DNA from: Spiroplasma ixodetis Y32
Lineage (GTDB): Bacteria; Bacillota_I; Bacilli_A; Mycoplasmatales; VBWQ01
Assembly (NCBI RefSeq): GCF_030316605.1
Contig: NZ_CP127040.1
Span: 1 to 64,000 of the forward strand
Reading direction: 5' to 3'
Length of the DNA stretch: 64,000 nucleotides
Shown here: piece after piece, positions 9,632-19,943 of the stretch
Layout of the letters: every line of letters starts with the position of its first letter
How positions within the stretch are numbered: position 1 is the first letter of the stretch
Made by a program: the position numbers and the translations under genes
Notes under the pieces: generated by a model
What the model saw: only the letters and a program-made list of their open reading frames with translations
The model's database searches: none
Told to the model about the DNA's origin: nothing

Positions 9632-10604
9632 ATAATCTTTCTGATTTAGAAAAACAATTAATTCAAACAAATAAAGAATTAAAACAGTTACAAATGGAAA
9701 ATGATATTTTAAAGCAAGCAGCACTAATAATAGGCAGAAAATAGAAATTATTGTTAAAAATAAATCTAAATATAAAATTCGCAGAATGTGTCGTTTTTTA
9801 AAACTCTCTAAATCAACATATTATTTTAATTTAAAGAAAAAAGAAAAAAATCAAAATAATATTTATGAACAAGCTGTTATTAGTGCTTTTAAAGAAAATA
9901 AAGAAGTTTATGGAACAAGAAGATTAAAAGTCATACTAGCAAACCAAGAAACTTATTTATCACGCAGAAAAATTAAAGAAATTATGAATAAGCATAATTT
10001 AATATCAAAATACACTAAATTATCATTCAAAAATCATCATAATAAAGTTAATGATAGTCAAATAACTAATCTTGTTAATAGAAACTTTAATAATAGAATT
10101 AAAAATGAAGTTATTGTTAGTGATTTAACTTATGTTCAAGTTAATGGTAAATGAAACTATATTTGCTTATTAATTGACCTATTTAACTGCGAAATTATTG
10201 GACATAGTGTTGGATTAAAAAAGATACATCATTAGTAAATCAAGCATTTATGCAATCAAATCGCTGTTTAAACGATATTGAAATATTTCATAGTGATCGC
10301 GACAATGAATTTAACAATAAAATGATTGATAAACTTTTATTAGCATTCAATATTAATCGTTCTTTAAACAAAAAAGGCTGTCCTTATGATAATGCTGTTG
10401 CTGAAGCAACTTTTAAAACTTTTAAGACAGAATTTATTAATGATAGAAATTTTACATCATTAATCCAATTAAAATTAGAATTATTTGATTACATCAACTG
10501 ATATAACAACATAAGAATTCACAGCACTCTAAACTACTTAACCCCCATCAAATACCAAGCACAAATGTCTACCAAAAAATAGTCCTAAAAAGTGTTGCCA
10601 TTCC
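9632..10604 (+). mobile_element. IS3-family element, left end missing (copy 1)
   Basis: Begins inside orfA (ATAATCTTTCTGATTTAG) and ends with the right terminus AGTGTTGCCATTCC. orfB starts at 9786 (MCRFLKLSKSTYYF) with SDLTYV, HSDRDNEF and NAVAEATF giving the DDE residues. A deletion at about 10215 (TTGGATTAAAAAAG versus TTGGAGTTAAAAAAG elsewhere) breaks the frame between the first and second catalytic blocks, so it is non-functional. Confidence 0.88.
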
Positions 10605-10606
10605 AC

Positions 10607-10654
10607 ATTACCAGTGCCATCGTCCAAGACCACACCGGTAACTAGATAATTGTA
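10607..10654. repeat. GC-rich inverted repeat, copy 1
   Basis: On the minus strand GTTACCGGTG is followed by a 16-base loop and CACTGGTAAT, flanked by AATTATCTA. The same hairpin with a few substitutions occurs at 60227-60282. It abuts an IS3 right end. The GC content is far above the surroundings. Confidence 0.6.
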
Positions 10655-10703
10655 TCGTAAATTAGTATTTAAATGAATTAAAATATTTAAAAAAAATAAA
10701 TAT

Positions 10704-10790
10704 TTATTTATGTTCAGTTTCATTTTTATTTTTACATGAACCAGTTTTACATTTTCTATTTTTAAATTTTTCTTTTAATTTATTAAACAT
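10704..10790 (-). CDS. short variant of the post-HU small protein
   Basis: 28 aa: MFNKLKEKFKNRKCKTGS, then CKNKNETEHK. It matches the 40-aa proteins at 58092-58214 and 27528-27650 but lacks an internal segment of about 12 residues. An RBS-like AGGAGG is upstream. Here it follows a parA 3' fragment instead of an HU gene, so it is likely a recombination product. Confidence 0.5.
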   Translation of the reverse strand: MFNKLKEKFKNRKCKTGSCKNKNETEHK

Positions 10791-10827
10791 TTCTTTTTAC
10801 CTCCTTAAATTTAAATGTACATTATTA

Positions 10828-10884
10828 TTTTATATTATTTCTGCAATAAGTTCTTCATATGCTTGTTTTTGACGTCAATAATAA
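10828..10884 (-). pseudogene. parA 3'-end fragment
   Basis: Minus strand reads YYWRQKQAYEELIAEII stop, the C-terminus of the parA gene at 31538-33263. Only about 19 codons remain. A 13-14 bp IS3 end remnant (AAGTGTAACCCATCC, 10885-10899) is fused to it. Confidence 0.75.
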
Positions 10885-10914
10885 AGTGTAACCCATCCAG
10901 ATTAAAAAATCTAA

Positions 10915-11855
10915 CGGACTTCTCCCCACATGTACTTGTGGAGGAAACAATGAAATTGAATGAGTTCAACAATGCTTTTCAAACAGAACAGGATTGTTTA
11001 AAATATATAGCAAGTTTGAAGAAAAACAAATGTATCATGTGTTCTTGAACAAGTTTGAATACTTCTAATTTAAGAAGAATAAGATGTTTGAAATGTCATC
11101 AAACATTTAGTATTCTTCATGGCACCATTTTTTACAAGTCACAAACACCTTTGAGATTTTGATTTTATCTCATCTTTAGATGAATAAACACCAAACATGG
11201 AATTACATCAACTGATGTTGCAAAAGAATTGGGTGTGACTTTGAAAACTGCTTGAAGAATGGGTCATGAAATCAGAAATCGTATTGCCAAACAAGAACAT
11301 CAATTTATTGTTGAGGGCATAGTGCAAATGGATGAAATGTATCTTTCACATATGGGTTTTAAAAAACAAGGAAGATCTTTGATAAATAAAACATTAATTG
11401 TTGGGATTTATGAAAAAACAACCAATAATTTAATTGTGAAAGTAATCAAAAACGCAAAAAGTAAAAATCTTTTGCAGTTTGCAAGAAACCATATTTCTTC
11501 AAAGTGTGATGTACATACTGATTCTTGAAAAGGATATCGTGATTTCAAATCACTTTTCCCTAATCACAAAACAGTTAACCATCAAGATGGTTATGTTTCA
11601 AAAATTGGCGTAAATACCAATCAAATTGAATCAGTATGAAAACATATACGAAGAACATTTAAAACACATATCAAAGTTGCAAAACATCATGTTCATTTAT
11701 ATGCCAAAGAAGCTGCATATAAATTCAACAAGATACCTACTTTTGAAACTGTAATGCTATGTTTCATTTAAAAATGTGGGGAGAAGTCCGTAGATAGGCT
11801 TTTCTCAGCATTTATGTGATAAAATTTAAAAATAGTACATAAAGGGAGAAAAGCC
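10915..11855 (+). mobile_element. IS1595-like insertion sequence (copy B)
   Basis: 941 bp, same ends as copy A, flanked by the 8-bp direct repeat AAATCTAA (10907-10914 and 11856-11863). This and the other duplications place the 59-bp palindrome inside the element. Confidence 0.93.
10950..11771 (+). CDS. IS1595-family transposase (copy B, intact)
   Basis: 273 aa with UGA=Trp throughout. The zinc ribbon (CIMC, CLKC), HTH and DDE residues (QMDEMY, HTDSW, QIESVW) are all present with no frameshift or stop. This is the reference sequence for the family in this window. RBS GGAGG precedes the ATG. Confidence 0.92.
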
Positions 11856-11954
11856 AAATCTAATTTAAAAAAATCAATTAAAAACAAAAGGCAAAAAAAC
11901 AATTAGATAAATATTGTAACTAGCAATTAAATTATTTTTAGGGGAGAATTTTTT

Positions 11955-12086
11955 ATGTTTGACAAAAATAAAAAAAATAAGAAAAAACTTAAAATTATTG
12001 CTGGAGTAGTTGGTTCAACAGCATTGCTTGGAGGTGTTGCAAGTGGAATTACAATTGTTGCCTGAATAGAAGAAAATGAGGATTAA
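11955..12086 (+). CDS. small single-span membrane protein
   Basis: 43 aa: a basic N-terminus MFDKNKKNKKKLK, then a hydrophobic stretch IIAGVVGSTALLGGVASGI and a short acidic tail WIEENED with UGA=Trp. RBS AGGGGAG is 9 bases upstream. Function unknown; predicted N-in membrane peptide. It precedes a decayed gene on the same strand. Confidence 0.6.
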
Positions 12087-12098
12087 AATAAAAAAACA

Positions 12099-12529
12099 AA
12101 AAGTTTAGAAGTAATAATTCCAAGTAACAAAAGAAATTTAGGCAAAATTTATATATGACAAATTGCCTCTAATATCACAAGCATAAGAAAATTGAAATGG
12201 AAATTAAAGATATTATTAAAAATACATACAAAATAGATATTACTAAAATTAAAATCCAAATTAATAATAGTCAAAATCAAGCGATAATAAGTTCTAAAAA
12301 TAAAAATGTGTATGTAGGTGTAGTAACACTTAACTATATTCTTGATACATCTTTTGTAACTTTGGATTATATTGTACCTAATATAAACGAAAGAAGTGAG
12401 CAAGTCTCTACATATAATTATAGTCATCATCAAGACATAGTATCTGCAAGAAATGATATTTTAAGAGATTCAGAATTTAGAAACTTACCAGAATTAGATA
12501 ATTTGATTAATAACAAGATAATAATTAAA
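12099..12529 (+). pseudogene. hypothetical gene, frameshifted and cut by IS copy C
   Basis: A frame reading SLEVIIPSNKRNLGKIYIWQ is out of phase by one with the downstream frame from 12197 (MEIKDIIKNTYKIDITKIKI). That frame continues through NVYVGVVTLNYILDT to LPELDNLINN and is cut by the IS at 12530. The combined protein is mostly beta-strand-like and Asn/Ile-rich, with no family recognised. Its 3' part is not found beyond the IS, where unrelated sequence follows. Confidence 0.45.
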
Positions 12530-13469
12530 GGCTTTTCTCCCTTTATGTACTATTTTTAAATTTTATCACATAAATGTTGAGAAAAGCCTATCTACGGACT
12601 TCTCCCCACATTTTTAAATGAAACATAGCATTACAGTTTCAAAAGTAGGTATCTTGTTGAATTTATATGCAGCTTCTTTGGCATATAAATGAACATGATG
12701 TTTTGCAACTTTGATATGTGTTTTAAATGTTCTTCGTATATGTTTTCATACTGATTCAATTTGATTGGTATTTACGCCAATTTTTGAAACATAACCATCT
12801 TGATGGTTAACTGTTTTGTGATTAGGGAAAAGTGATTTGAAATCACGATATCCTTTTCAAGAATCAGTATGTACATCACACTTTGAAGAAATATGGTTTC
12901 TTGCAAACTGCAAAAGATTTTTACTTTTTGCGTTTTTGATTACTTTCACAATTAAATTATTGGTTGTTTTTTCATAAATCCCAACAATTAATGTTTTATT
13001 TATCAAAGATCTTCCTTGTTTTTTAAAACCCATATGTGAAAGATACATTTCATCCATTTGCACTATGCCTTCAACAATAAATTGATGTTCTTGTTTGGCA
13101 ATACGATTTCTGATTTCATGACCCATTCTTCAAGCAGTTTTCAAAGTCACACCCAATTCTTTTGCAACATCAGTTGATGTAATTCCATGTTTGGTGTTTA
13201 TTCATCTAAAGATGAGATAAAATCAAAATCTCAAAGGTGTTTGTGACTTGTAAAAAATGGTGCCATGAAGAATACTAAATGTTTGATGACATTTCAAACA
13301 TCTTATTCTTCTTAAATTAGAAGTATTCAAACTTGTTCAAGAACACATGATACATTTTTTTTCTTCAAACTTGCTATATATTTTAAACAATCCTGTTCTG
13401 TTTGAAAAGCATTGTTGAACTCATTCAATTTCATTGTTTCCTCCACAAGTACATGTGGGGAGAAGTCCG
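12530..13469 (-). mobile_element. IS1595-like insertion sequence (copy C)
   Basis: 940 bp, inverted relative to copies A and B, flanked by the 8-bp repeat TAATTAAA (12522-12529 and 13470-13477). One base is missing from a T-run near 13355. Confidence 0.92.
12614..13434 (-). pseudogene. IS1595-family transposase, frameshifted (copy C)
   Basis: 821 bases instead of 822. The codons around the first zinc-ribbon Cys pair are shifted because TTTGTTTTT of other copies is a plain 8-T run here. The DDE part is intact but the N-terminal DNA-binding part is out of frame. Confidence 0.85.
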
Positions 13470-13483
13470 TAATTAAATTAATA

Positions 13484-13595
13484 ACATAAAAAATTATAAA
13501 TCACAAATTCTTTTTTTGATTATTTTTATTATTTTAATCAAAAATATCAAAATATTTACAATAATTATTAATCAACAAATTATTTCTATATTCAT
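13484..13595 (-). pseudogene. 5' fragment of a SemiSWEET gene
   Basis: Minus strand from 13595 reads MNIEIICWLIIIVNILIF, matching the start of the SemiSWEET genes at 5862 and 62839, including about 60 bp of common upstream sequence. It lacks the PQ pair and stops after helix 1; IS copy C follows. Confidence 0.6.
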
Positions 13596-13819
13596 AATAT
13601 CCTATCTTTCTTTCGGTTTTATTTTAAAATAAAACAACGATACATTAATTATTTCATATATTTATTTGTACTTAAAATTAAAAATCGTAATCATTTATAA
13701 TTTTTATAATTTAATATTTGTATTTTTTGTAGTTAATTTTGAAATTAAGCATAATAATAATAATTTATATTAATTAAATAATGTAAAATAAAACTAAGAA
13801 AATTTAGAGGAGGAAAAAA

Positions 13820-15052
13820 ATGAAAATTTTAATTAGTATTTTAAGTGCTATAATTTTAGTTGGAACAGCAAGTACAAATGTAATTGCATGTAACAATCAA
13901 TCATTAGAAAATTATTTAAGTGACAAAATAAAAAATTCAGATTTAGGTAGCATTTATACTGGTCAATTAAATCAACCAAATAAAAGTCAAATTTTAGAAG
14001 CAATTAAAACTAAAAACGTGTCAGCAAATGAACTAACTGAAAATGATTTTGAATTTAAAAATAATCCAAGTGCAACTAATGTAACTATTAATGGTATTGG
14101 AAAATATAAAGGTAAAATAACTTTAAATTATCAAATTAATAATTTTAAAATAATTACAAAAACTAAATTTAGTGGTGATATTTATCGTATGCTTTGAACT
14201 AATGACAATACTTTATATATTGGATTAATTAATTGAAATAATGAAAAAATAAGTAACATTTTATTAAAAAGTATTGATGGTGGTAAAACATTTAAACCAA
14301 TTGAAAATGTAATTGGAGTACAAATAAATTCAATAATTAATGATGAAAATAAAACACTTTGAGTTGCAACTGATAGAGGATTGTATAAAAGTACAAACGG
14401 AATAAGTTTTGATAAAGTTCTAAATGATAATGTTTGTAGCTTAACAACAGATAATGAAAAAAATATTTGAGTTGGAACAAATGATGGAGTTTTATATAAA
14501 AGTTCATTTATAAAAATTGAATTTAAAGAAATTAAAAAATTTAATGGAAAAATTTCAAATTTAGCTTTTATATCAAATAGTAAAATACTATACGTAGGTA
14601 TTGCAATATCTGGATATTCGGGAAATGGGGAACTTTATACCAGTACTGATGGAATAAGTTTTCAAAAAAATTCTAAGATTAATAATGAAGTTACAGCTAT
14701 TACAATTTCATCAAATGGTACAATTTATATTGGAACATATAAGTCTTATAGTAAAGGAAATCTTTATAAATCAACAGATGGAATTAATTTTATTATTGTT
14801 AATAAAATTAATAATTCAGTTTTTTCATTAGTTGCTGATAATAATAACAATATTTATATCGGTACTGAATTAGGTATACAGAAAGGTAAAATTTTTAAAT
14901 TAGACAATCAGTCTGATTTAAAAGAAATTTTTGGAGTTTTGACAACTGCTTGATGTTTAACAATTGATAATAAAAAAAATATTTATGCTGGAACAGGAAG
15001 GGCTGGTAAGTATATTTCATCAATTTATCAAAGTGAATTTATTAATAGTTAG
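13820..15052 (+). CDS. lipoprotein with seven-repeat propeller
   Basis: 410 aa. Signal peptide with lipobox ending NVIAC (Cys24). Residues about 35-110 form the module seen in other lipoproteins here (LGSIYTGQLNQPNKSQILEA, then GIGKYKGKITLNY). The rest has about seven repeats of IYIGTxxxGxLYKSTDGIxF type, as in the 892-aa surface protein, again predicting a propeller. Predicted to be displayed on the outer face of the membrane. RBS GAGGAGG is 7 bases upstream, and the upstream sequence matches the shared lipoprotein promoter. Four or more UGA=Trp codons. Ligand unknown. Confidence 0.8.
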
Positions 15053-15159
15053 ATACTATAAATATAATAGTAGAAATAATACAAAGTAAAGTAAAAAAAA
15101 TTTAATAAATACTATAATTATAAAAATAAATATTATATTTATATAAATAATAAAAAACA

Positions 15160-15294
15160 ATGATAAATTGAATAAAAGACAAGTGACAAGAAAATATTTT
15201 TCATAAAATTTGAATTTTTGCAATGATATGAAGTTTGATTTTTCTTGCATTATGAATGGCAGTAGTTTTAATTGATGCAATCTTATATGCTTAA
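15160..15294 (+). CDS. small Trp-rich membrane protein
   Basis: 44 aa with six UGA=Trp codons: MINWIKDKWQENIFHKIWI, then a hydrophobic helix FAMIWSLIFLALWMAVVLI. The hydrophobic pattern and the Trp-UGA usage suggest a real gene, but the RBS is poor. Low certainty. Confidence 0.35.
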
Positions 15295-15385
15295 AATTCA
15301 ATTTTTAAAATTGAAAATGACTTAAGTAGTAATTTAACTCCCAAAAAGTATTTTTATAATCTGTGACTTATTATAACATAAATAT

Positions 15386-16601
15386 TGGAATGGCAACACT
15401 TTTTAGGACTATTTTTTGGTAGACATTTGTGCTTGGTATTTGATGGGGGTTAAGTAGTTTAGAGTGCTGTGAATTCTTATGTTGTTATATCAGTTGATGT
15501 AATCAAATAATTCTAATTTTAATTGGATTAATGATGTAAAATTTCTATCATTAATAAATTCTGTCTTAAAAGTTTTGAAAGTTGCTTCAGCAATAGCATT
15601 ATCATAAGGACAGCCTTTTTTGTTTAAAGAACGATTAATATTGAATGCTAATAAAAGTTTATCAATCATTTTATTGTTAAATTCATTGCCGCGATCACTA
15701 TGAAATATTTCAATATCTTTTAAACAGTGATTTGATTGCATAAATGCTTGATTTACTAATGATGTATCTTTTTTAACTCCAACACTATGCCAATAATTTC
15801 GCGGTTAAATAGGTCAATTAATAAGCAAATATAGTTTCATTTACCATTAACTTGAACATAAGTTAAATCACTAACAATAACTTCATTTTTAATTCTATTA
15901 TTAAAGTTTCTATTAACAAGATTGGTTATTTGGCTATCATTAACTTTATTATGATGATTTTTGAATGATAATTTAGTGTATTTTGATATTAAATTATGCT
16001 TATTCATAATTTCTTTAATTTTTCTGCGTGATAAATAAATTTCTTGGTTTGCTAGTATGACTTTTAATCTTCTTGTTCCATAAACTTCTTTATTTTCTTT
16101 AAAAGCACTAATAACAGCTTGTTCATAAATATTATTTTGATTTTTTTCTTTTTTCTTTAAATTAAAATAATATGTTGATTTAGAGAGTTTTAAAAAACGA
16201 CACATTGTGCGAATTTTATATTTAGATTTATTTTTAACAATAATTTCTATTTTCTGCCTATTATTAGTGCTGCTTGCTTTAAAATATCATTTTCCATTCG
16301 TAACTGTTTTAATTCTTTATTTGCTTGAATTAATTGTTTTTCTAAATCAGAAAGATTATCTTTAGTTTTAAAACTACCTGAATTAGTAAATTGCTTAATT
16401 CATTTATAAGTAACTGCTCTTGTAACATTATACTCTTTAACAAGGCAAGATATTGATTTACCACTTTGATATAAAGCTACTATTTGCTTTTTAAATTCGT
16501 CGGTATATGAGTTAATATTGGTCATAATTATAATTCCTTTCTTTTCACTAATTTGTTCACTTGTCTACGTAATTAGTGTCCAATAAAGTGGAACCCATCC
16601 A
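15386..16601 (-). mobile_element. IS3-family element (copy 2)
   Basis: Full-length element from GGAATGGCAACACTTTTTAGG to the rc of GGATGGGTTCCACTTTATTGG. orfA is intact; orfB is frameshifted at about 15788, where a T of CTATGTCC is missing. No clear target duplication. Confidence 0.9.
16247..16525 (-). CDS. IS3-family orfA (copy 2)
   Basis: 92 aa. Helix-turn-helix region SYTDEFKKQIVALYQSGKS...VTRAVTYKWIKQF, then a leucine-zipper-like coiled coil ([20 protein letters not shown]). It ends at a TAG just after GGCAGAAAA; orfB lies in the -1 frame, as usual for IS3 elements that use programmed frameshifting. RBS GAAAGGAA. Confidence 0.85.
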
Positions 16602-17342
16602 AATAGATGAAATAAATTCAAATATTAAAACATTACAAGACAATATATATGAAAAATAATTCTATTTCTCGTTTAAAAAAAGAAATTGAAAGTAATGAGA
16701 AAAATATTAATTCAAAAATAAAAAATGTTCAAAATATTGTTCAAAATATTCAAATTATGCAAAATTGAAGAGATAGTATTTGATGTCGTATTATTGTAGT
16801 GTTAACATTTGGTATTTTTTGTAATTATAAAAATAATCAAAAAAAAATAGATAAAGCAAATGAAAATCGAATTAATATAAATAAAGAAATAGATGATTTA
16901 TTAATCACAAATGAAGAAACAATCAAACAAAAAAATATTTATGTACTGAAATACTAGAAGATCAAAAAGAAATAACAAGTTTAAAAAAAAATCAACGAAA
17001 TTTAGATACGCAGTTAGAAAATGATAAAAATACTAAAACTGAAGAATTAAAAACAAAAAATAAGAAAATACAGTCATTATTAGAAAATATAAAAAATCAA
17101 ATTACTGAACAAAAAATAAAATTATTTAATGTTTCACTTGCACTTATTGAAAGTGAAAAATCATTGACTAAATTAAAAAAAAAATAAAAACAGAAAAAGA
17201 ATCACTGGATAAAGTAAATAAAAATTGAGAAGAAAAAGTTGTTGTTAATACTTTTGGATTTGAAAAAGACAAATCAAAAGTAAATAGTGAAGCTTCAACA
17301 AGTAAAAATCAAAGTTCTATTAGAAAATCACAAAAAATGTAA
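16602..17342 (+). pseudogene. decayed coiled-coil membrane protein gene
   Basis: Open segments in three frames join into one coiled-coil protein. One stretch reads SRLKKEIESNEKNINSKIKN; a membrane helix IIVVLTFGIFCNY follows, then long Glu/Lys coiled-coil stretches, and the end GFEKDKSKVNSEASTSKNQ. Frameshifts fall in A-runs near 16930 and 17180, and an early TAA lies near 16660. The 5' end is removed by IS3 copy 2. The C-terminal sequence recurs in the small gene at 58413-58571. Possible surface or scaffold protein; function unknown. Confidence 0.55.
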
Positions 17343-17359
17343 ATATAATAAATACTTCA

Positions 17360-17381
17360 AAACTGCACAATTGTGCAGTTT
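17360..17381 (+). terminator. perfect palindromic terminator
   Basis: AAACTGCACAATTGTGCAGTTT followed by a T-rich run, 18 bases after the decayed coiled-coil gene. Confidence 0.7.
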
Positions 17382-17404
17382 GCATTTTAGTAAAAATTAA
17401 TAAA

Positions 17405-17485
17405 CATATTTAACATAAATAAGCGTTAAATAATCAAATAAAAATGTTATAATTAAATTGTTCTTATTTTTTTATAGAACAAACA
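17405..17485 (+). promoter_or_regulatory. orphan promoter and leader hairpin
   Basis: AAAATGTTATAATTAAATTG is an extended -10 (TGTTATAAT) shared with 36687 and 58327. Next, TTGTTCT...AGAACAA can pair. No gene follows on this strand before the MalY-type operon on the other strand, so 17343-17677 otherwise holds only short hairpins. Confidence 0.4.
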
Positions 17486-17677
17486 ATTTTAAAAAAATGA
17501 ATATAATTTTTAAACATAAGCCAAATTCAAATAAACCCTAAAAACTTTTAATTACCATATTAAAAATAGGAATTTTTTAGTTTTAAAATAAACCAAAAAA
17601 TATACAAATATTAATATTATGCTCTATAGATAGGAATTATAGATAGTTAATTAAGAAAAAATTTTTTGAAACCGTTT

Positions 17678-18829
17678 AATTAATTCTTTTAAATCATTTT
17701 TTCCAATTGAATAATCAACACGTAAAAAATGTCAATATTTTTTTCCATATATACTTCCAATAGTACAATTAACGTGATTTTTCTTTAAAATTTCCTTTAA
17801 TTCTTGTTCATTTTTGACTACCAATTTTACATCAAGTAAAGCTAAATAAAGACCTTGAGCAAACGATACTTTAATTTTAGTATTTTTTTCTAAATTATTT
17901 TTTAAAAATCAAAAATTATATGTAATTTGTTTTATATATAATTTATATCATTTGAAATTAATGGGATTCTTGTAACCACTAATTAAACAACAAGCAGAAA
18001 GAAAATTACTTGAAGCATAATGAATATCAGCGACTAAATTTTTTTTCATTTTATTCATTATTTCCCTATTTCAACAAATACCATAACCAATTTGAGTTCC
18101 ACCTAAATTATAAGTTTTTGATTGACTTGATACAACAAAAATATTTTTGTTGTATTTTTTATTTAAAATAAATAATGGTTTATGAACATATTCATTAAAA
18201 ACAATATCTTGTCAAATTTCATCACTAATAACAAATATATTATATTTTAAACTTAATTCTAATATTTTTAATAATTCTTCCTCTGTCCAAACACGCCCAA
18301 CAGGATTATGAGGACTACATAATAATAAAATCTTATTATTACTATCTCGCATTTTATTTTCTAAATCCAAAAAATTAATTGTTCATAAACCATTATTTTC
18401 ATTATAAATTAAATCATTATTAATCACTTTTCTATTTTTATTAATAATTATTTCAGTAAATGGATCATAAACTGGTGATTGAATAATAATACCATCACCA
18501 ACTTTTGATAATGTTTTAATAGCATTTTGCATTAAATGAATTACCCCACTACCAAAAATAATTTCTTCATTTGTAAAGTTAAAATTAATTTTTGATTGAT
18601 ATCGGTATTTATATCAAAAATTAATGGCATCAATCATTTTAAAATTAAGAAAAGTATAATCTATATTTCCTTGCTTAATACGCTTAATTAAATCTTTTTT
18701 AATACCTGAAGCAATATTAAAATCTGAATCAGCAATTGTAAGTAACAGATCATCTTTATGTTTACATTCACAATAACGTCTACTTTCATGCAATTTCATT
18801 TTTAATTTTCTATTACTTTTTAATTTCAT
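17678..18829 (-). CDS. MalY/PatB-type PLP-dependent aminotransferase/lyase
   Basis: 383 aa, fold type I PLP enzyme of the class I/II aminotransferase superfamily, closest in pattern to MalY/PatB cystathionine beta-lyases. CSPHNPVGRVWTEEEL is the family's PHNP motif, VISDEIWQDI holds the PLP-ring Asp, SSQSKTYNLGG contains the Schiff-base Lys, and FLRVDYSIG near the C-terminus carries the carboxylate-binding Arg. Sequence before RVDYSIGK is in one frame. A missing base after GGAAAA changes the last residues to WFKRIN and stops about 8 codons early; the alternative frame would give NDLKELIKRFQKIFS. Probably tolerated. Substrate cannot be assigned. Last gene of an operon after two SemiSWEETs. Confidence 0.8.
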
Positions 18830-18855
18830 TTCATCACCTCAATTTTTTCAGAAAA

Positions 18856-19188
18856 CTATGAAAGAATATTTTTAACTTTAATATAAATAATAAAACTTGT
18901 AGATAAAATGCAAATGAAGTTTGGAATAATAATTATTAAGTCAGATATTCACAAATCTCTATTTATTAATCAATCAATAACAGCTCAACAAATTCAAAGG
19001 AAATTAGCGATATTATAAAATATAAAAGTTAATAGAGAAATTCCTTTAGTATTTTTAAATTTAATTATCTTTCAAGATTGAGGTATAAAGGCCACCATAG
19101 AACTCAATGCAGCAATTAAAGCTATTATATTAATAAATGCAAAATTTGAATTAAAATAATTAGTAATAAAATTAAACTCATCTAACAT
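18856..19188 (-). CDS. SemiSWEET/PQ-loop transporter (long form, second of pair)
   Basis: 110 aa, longer than a typical SemiSWEET of about 86. SSMVAFIPQSWKIIKFKNTKG carries the PQ motif after helix 1, and NIANFLWICWAVIDWL and LIIIIPNFICILSTSFIIYI are helices 2 and 3. Starts two bases after the stop of the upstream paralogue and is followed 26 bases later by the MalY-type gene, so the three form an operon. Sugar or amino-acid-derived substrates are possible; specificity not visible. Confidence 0.8.
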
Positions 19189-19190
19189 AA

Positions 19191-19517
19191 TTAATTTTTC
19201 CATTTCTCATTAAATTTAACAACATTTTTAACCTTAATATAAATAATAATTAATGTTGCAATAAATGTTATGGTATAAGGAATGATTAAAGTTAAACTTC
19301 ATAAAATGCTTTGTAAATGACTATAATATTTATGATTACTTGCTGGATATGTTAATACTAAAAGTCCAAAAATTAATCACATAAAATTTGCAAAAGAAAA
19401 TATAATATAACTAATTAATGATATTTGTTTTGTATTTTTAGTTTTAATAGTTTTAAATGTTTGTGGAATAAAAGTTACTATTCCAATAAAGGCGGCAAAA
19501 TAACCAATAATATCCAT
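19191..19517 (-). CDS. SemiSWEET/PQ-loop transporter (long form, first of pair)
   Basis: 108 aa: MDIIGYFAAFIGIVTFIPQT with the PQ pair, then KTIKTKNTKQISLISYIIFS, a second helix, an extra polar loop (TYPASNHKYYSHLQS) and a third helix LTLIIPYTITFIATLIIIYI. Start set at the ATG matching the family N-terminus; a GTG at 19586 would add 23 residues. It differs clearly from the downstream paralogue, so a heterodimer is conceivable. Confidence 0.78.
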
Positions 19518-19763
19518 TATAATTTCATATTTAAAATTAACAAATAATAATAGATTATCGTAAATCACCATGAGATTACCAATCACTTTCTAAAATCTAT
19601 ATTTGTTTATAATTTTACAATATTTCTTTAATAAGTGATTATATACGCTTGATTTAAAATACACTTAATTAAAAAATAATATTAAAAACATAGAAATAAT
19701 GGTAGTGTTTAATGATTTGTGGAGGCTTTTATGTAATCTGTGTTTCTTTGTTTTACAAAGTTA

Positions 19764-19943
19764 CTAGTTCAGATTAATTCTATCTTCAAGTTTTATCATA
19801 AAATGAGCAATTGCTGTATTTCAATTTTGAATAGGTATTGTTCATTTTTTTGTTATATTTTCAATTGCTAAGTAAAATATTTTGAAAACTGCCATATCAT
19901 TAGGAAAAACTTTTTTATTTCTGATAACTTTTCGTAATTGACT
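19764..19943 (-). pseudogene. C-terminal remnant of an IS256/Mutator-type transposase
   Basis: Minus strand reads SQLRKVIRNKKVFPNDMAVF, then ITKKWTIPIQNWNTAIAHFM and KLEDRINLN stop, the typical C-terminal block of IS256-family transposases. About 57 codons remain; the rest is cut off by IS3 copy 3. Confidence 0.8.

Larger units (their letters stand above)
10899..11906 (+). pseudogene. C-terminal gene fragment split by IS1595-like copy B
   Basis: Joining the sequence across IS copy B and one duplication gives QIKKSNLKKSIKNKRQKNN then stop, a basic tail like those of the membrane-anchored surface proteins. The rest of the gene is missing, replaced by an IS3 end at 10898. Only the tail can be described. 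Confidence 0.4.

Noticed and set aside
9455..9724. Minus-strand 89-aa ORF spanning the S1 fragment
   Set aside because: Its upstream half is reverse-strand IS3 sequence and its end runs into the surface-protein start; only the S1-like middle is meaningful.
15056..15301. Minus-strand 81-aa hydrophobic ORF
   Set aside because: Shadow of AT-rich DNA; the plus strand carries a better candidate with several UGA=Trp codons at 15160-15294.
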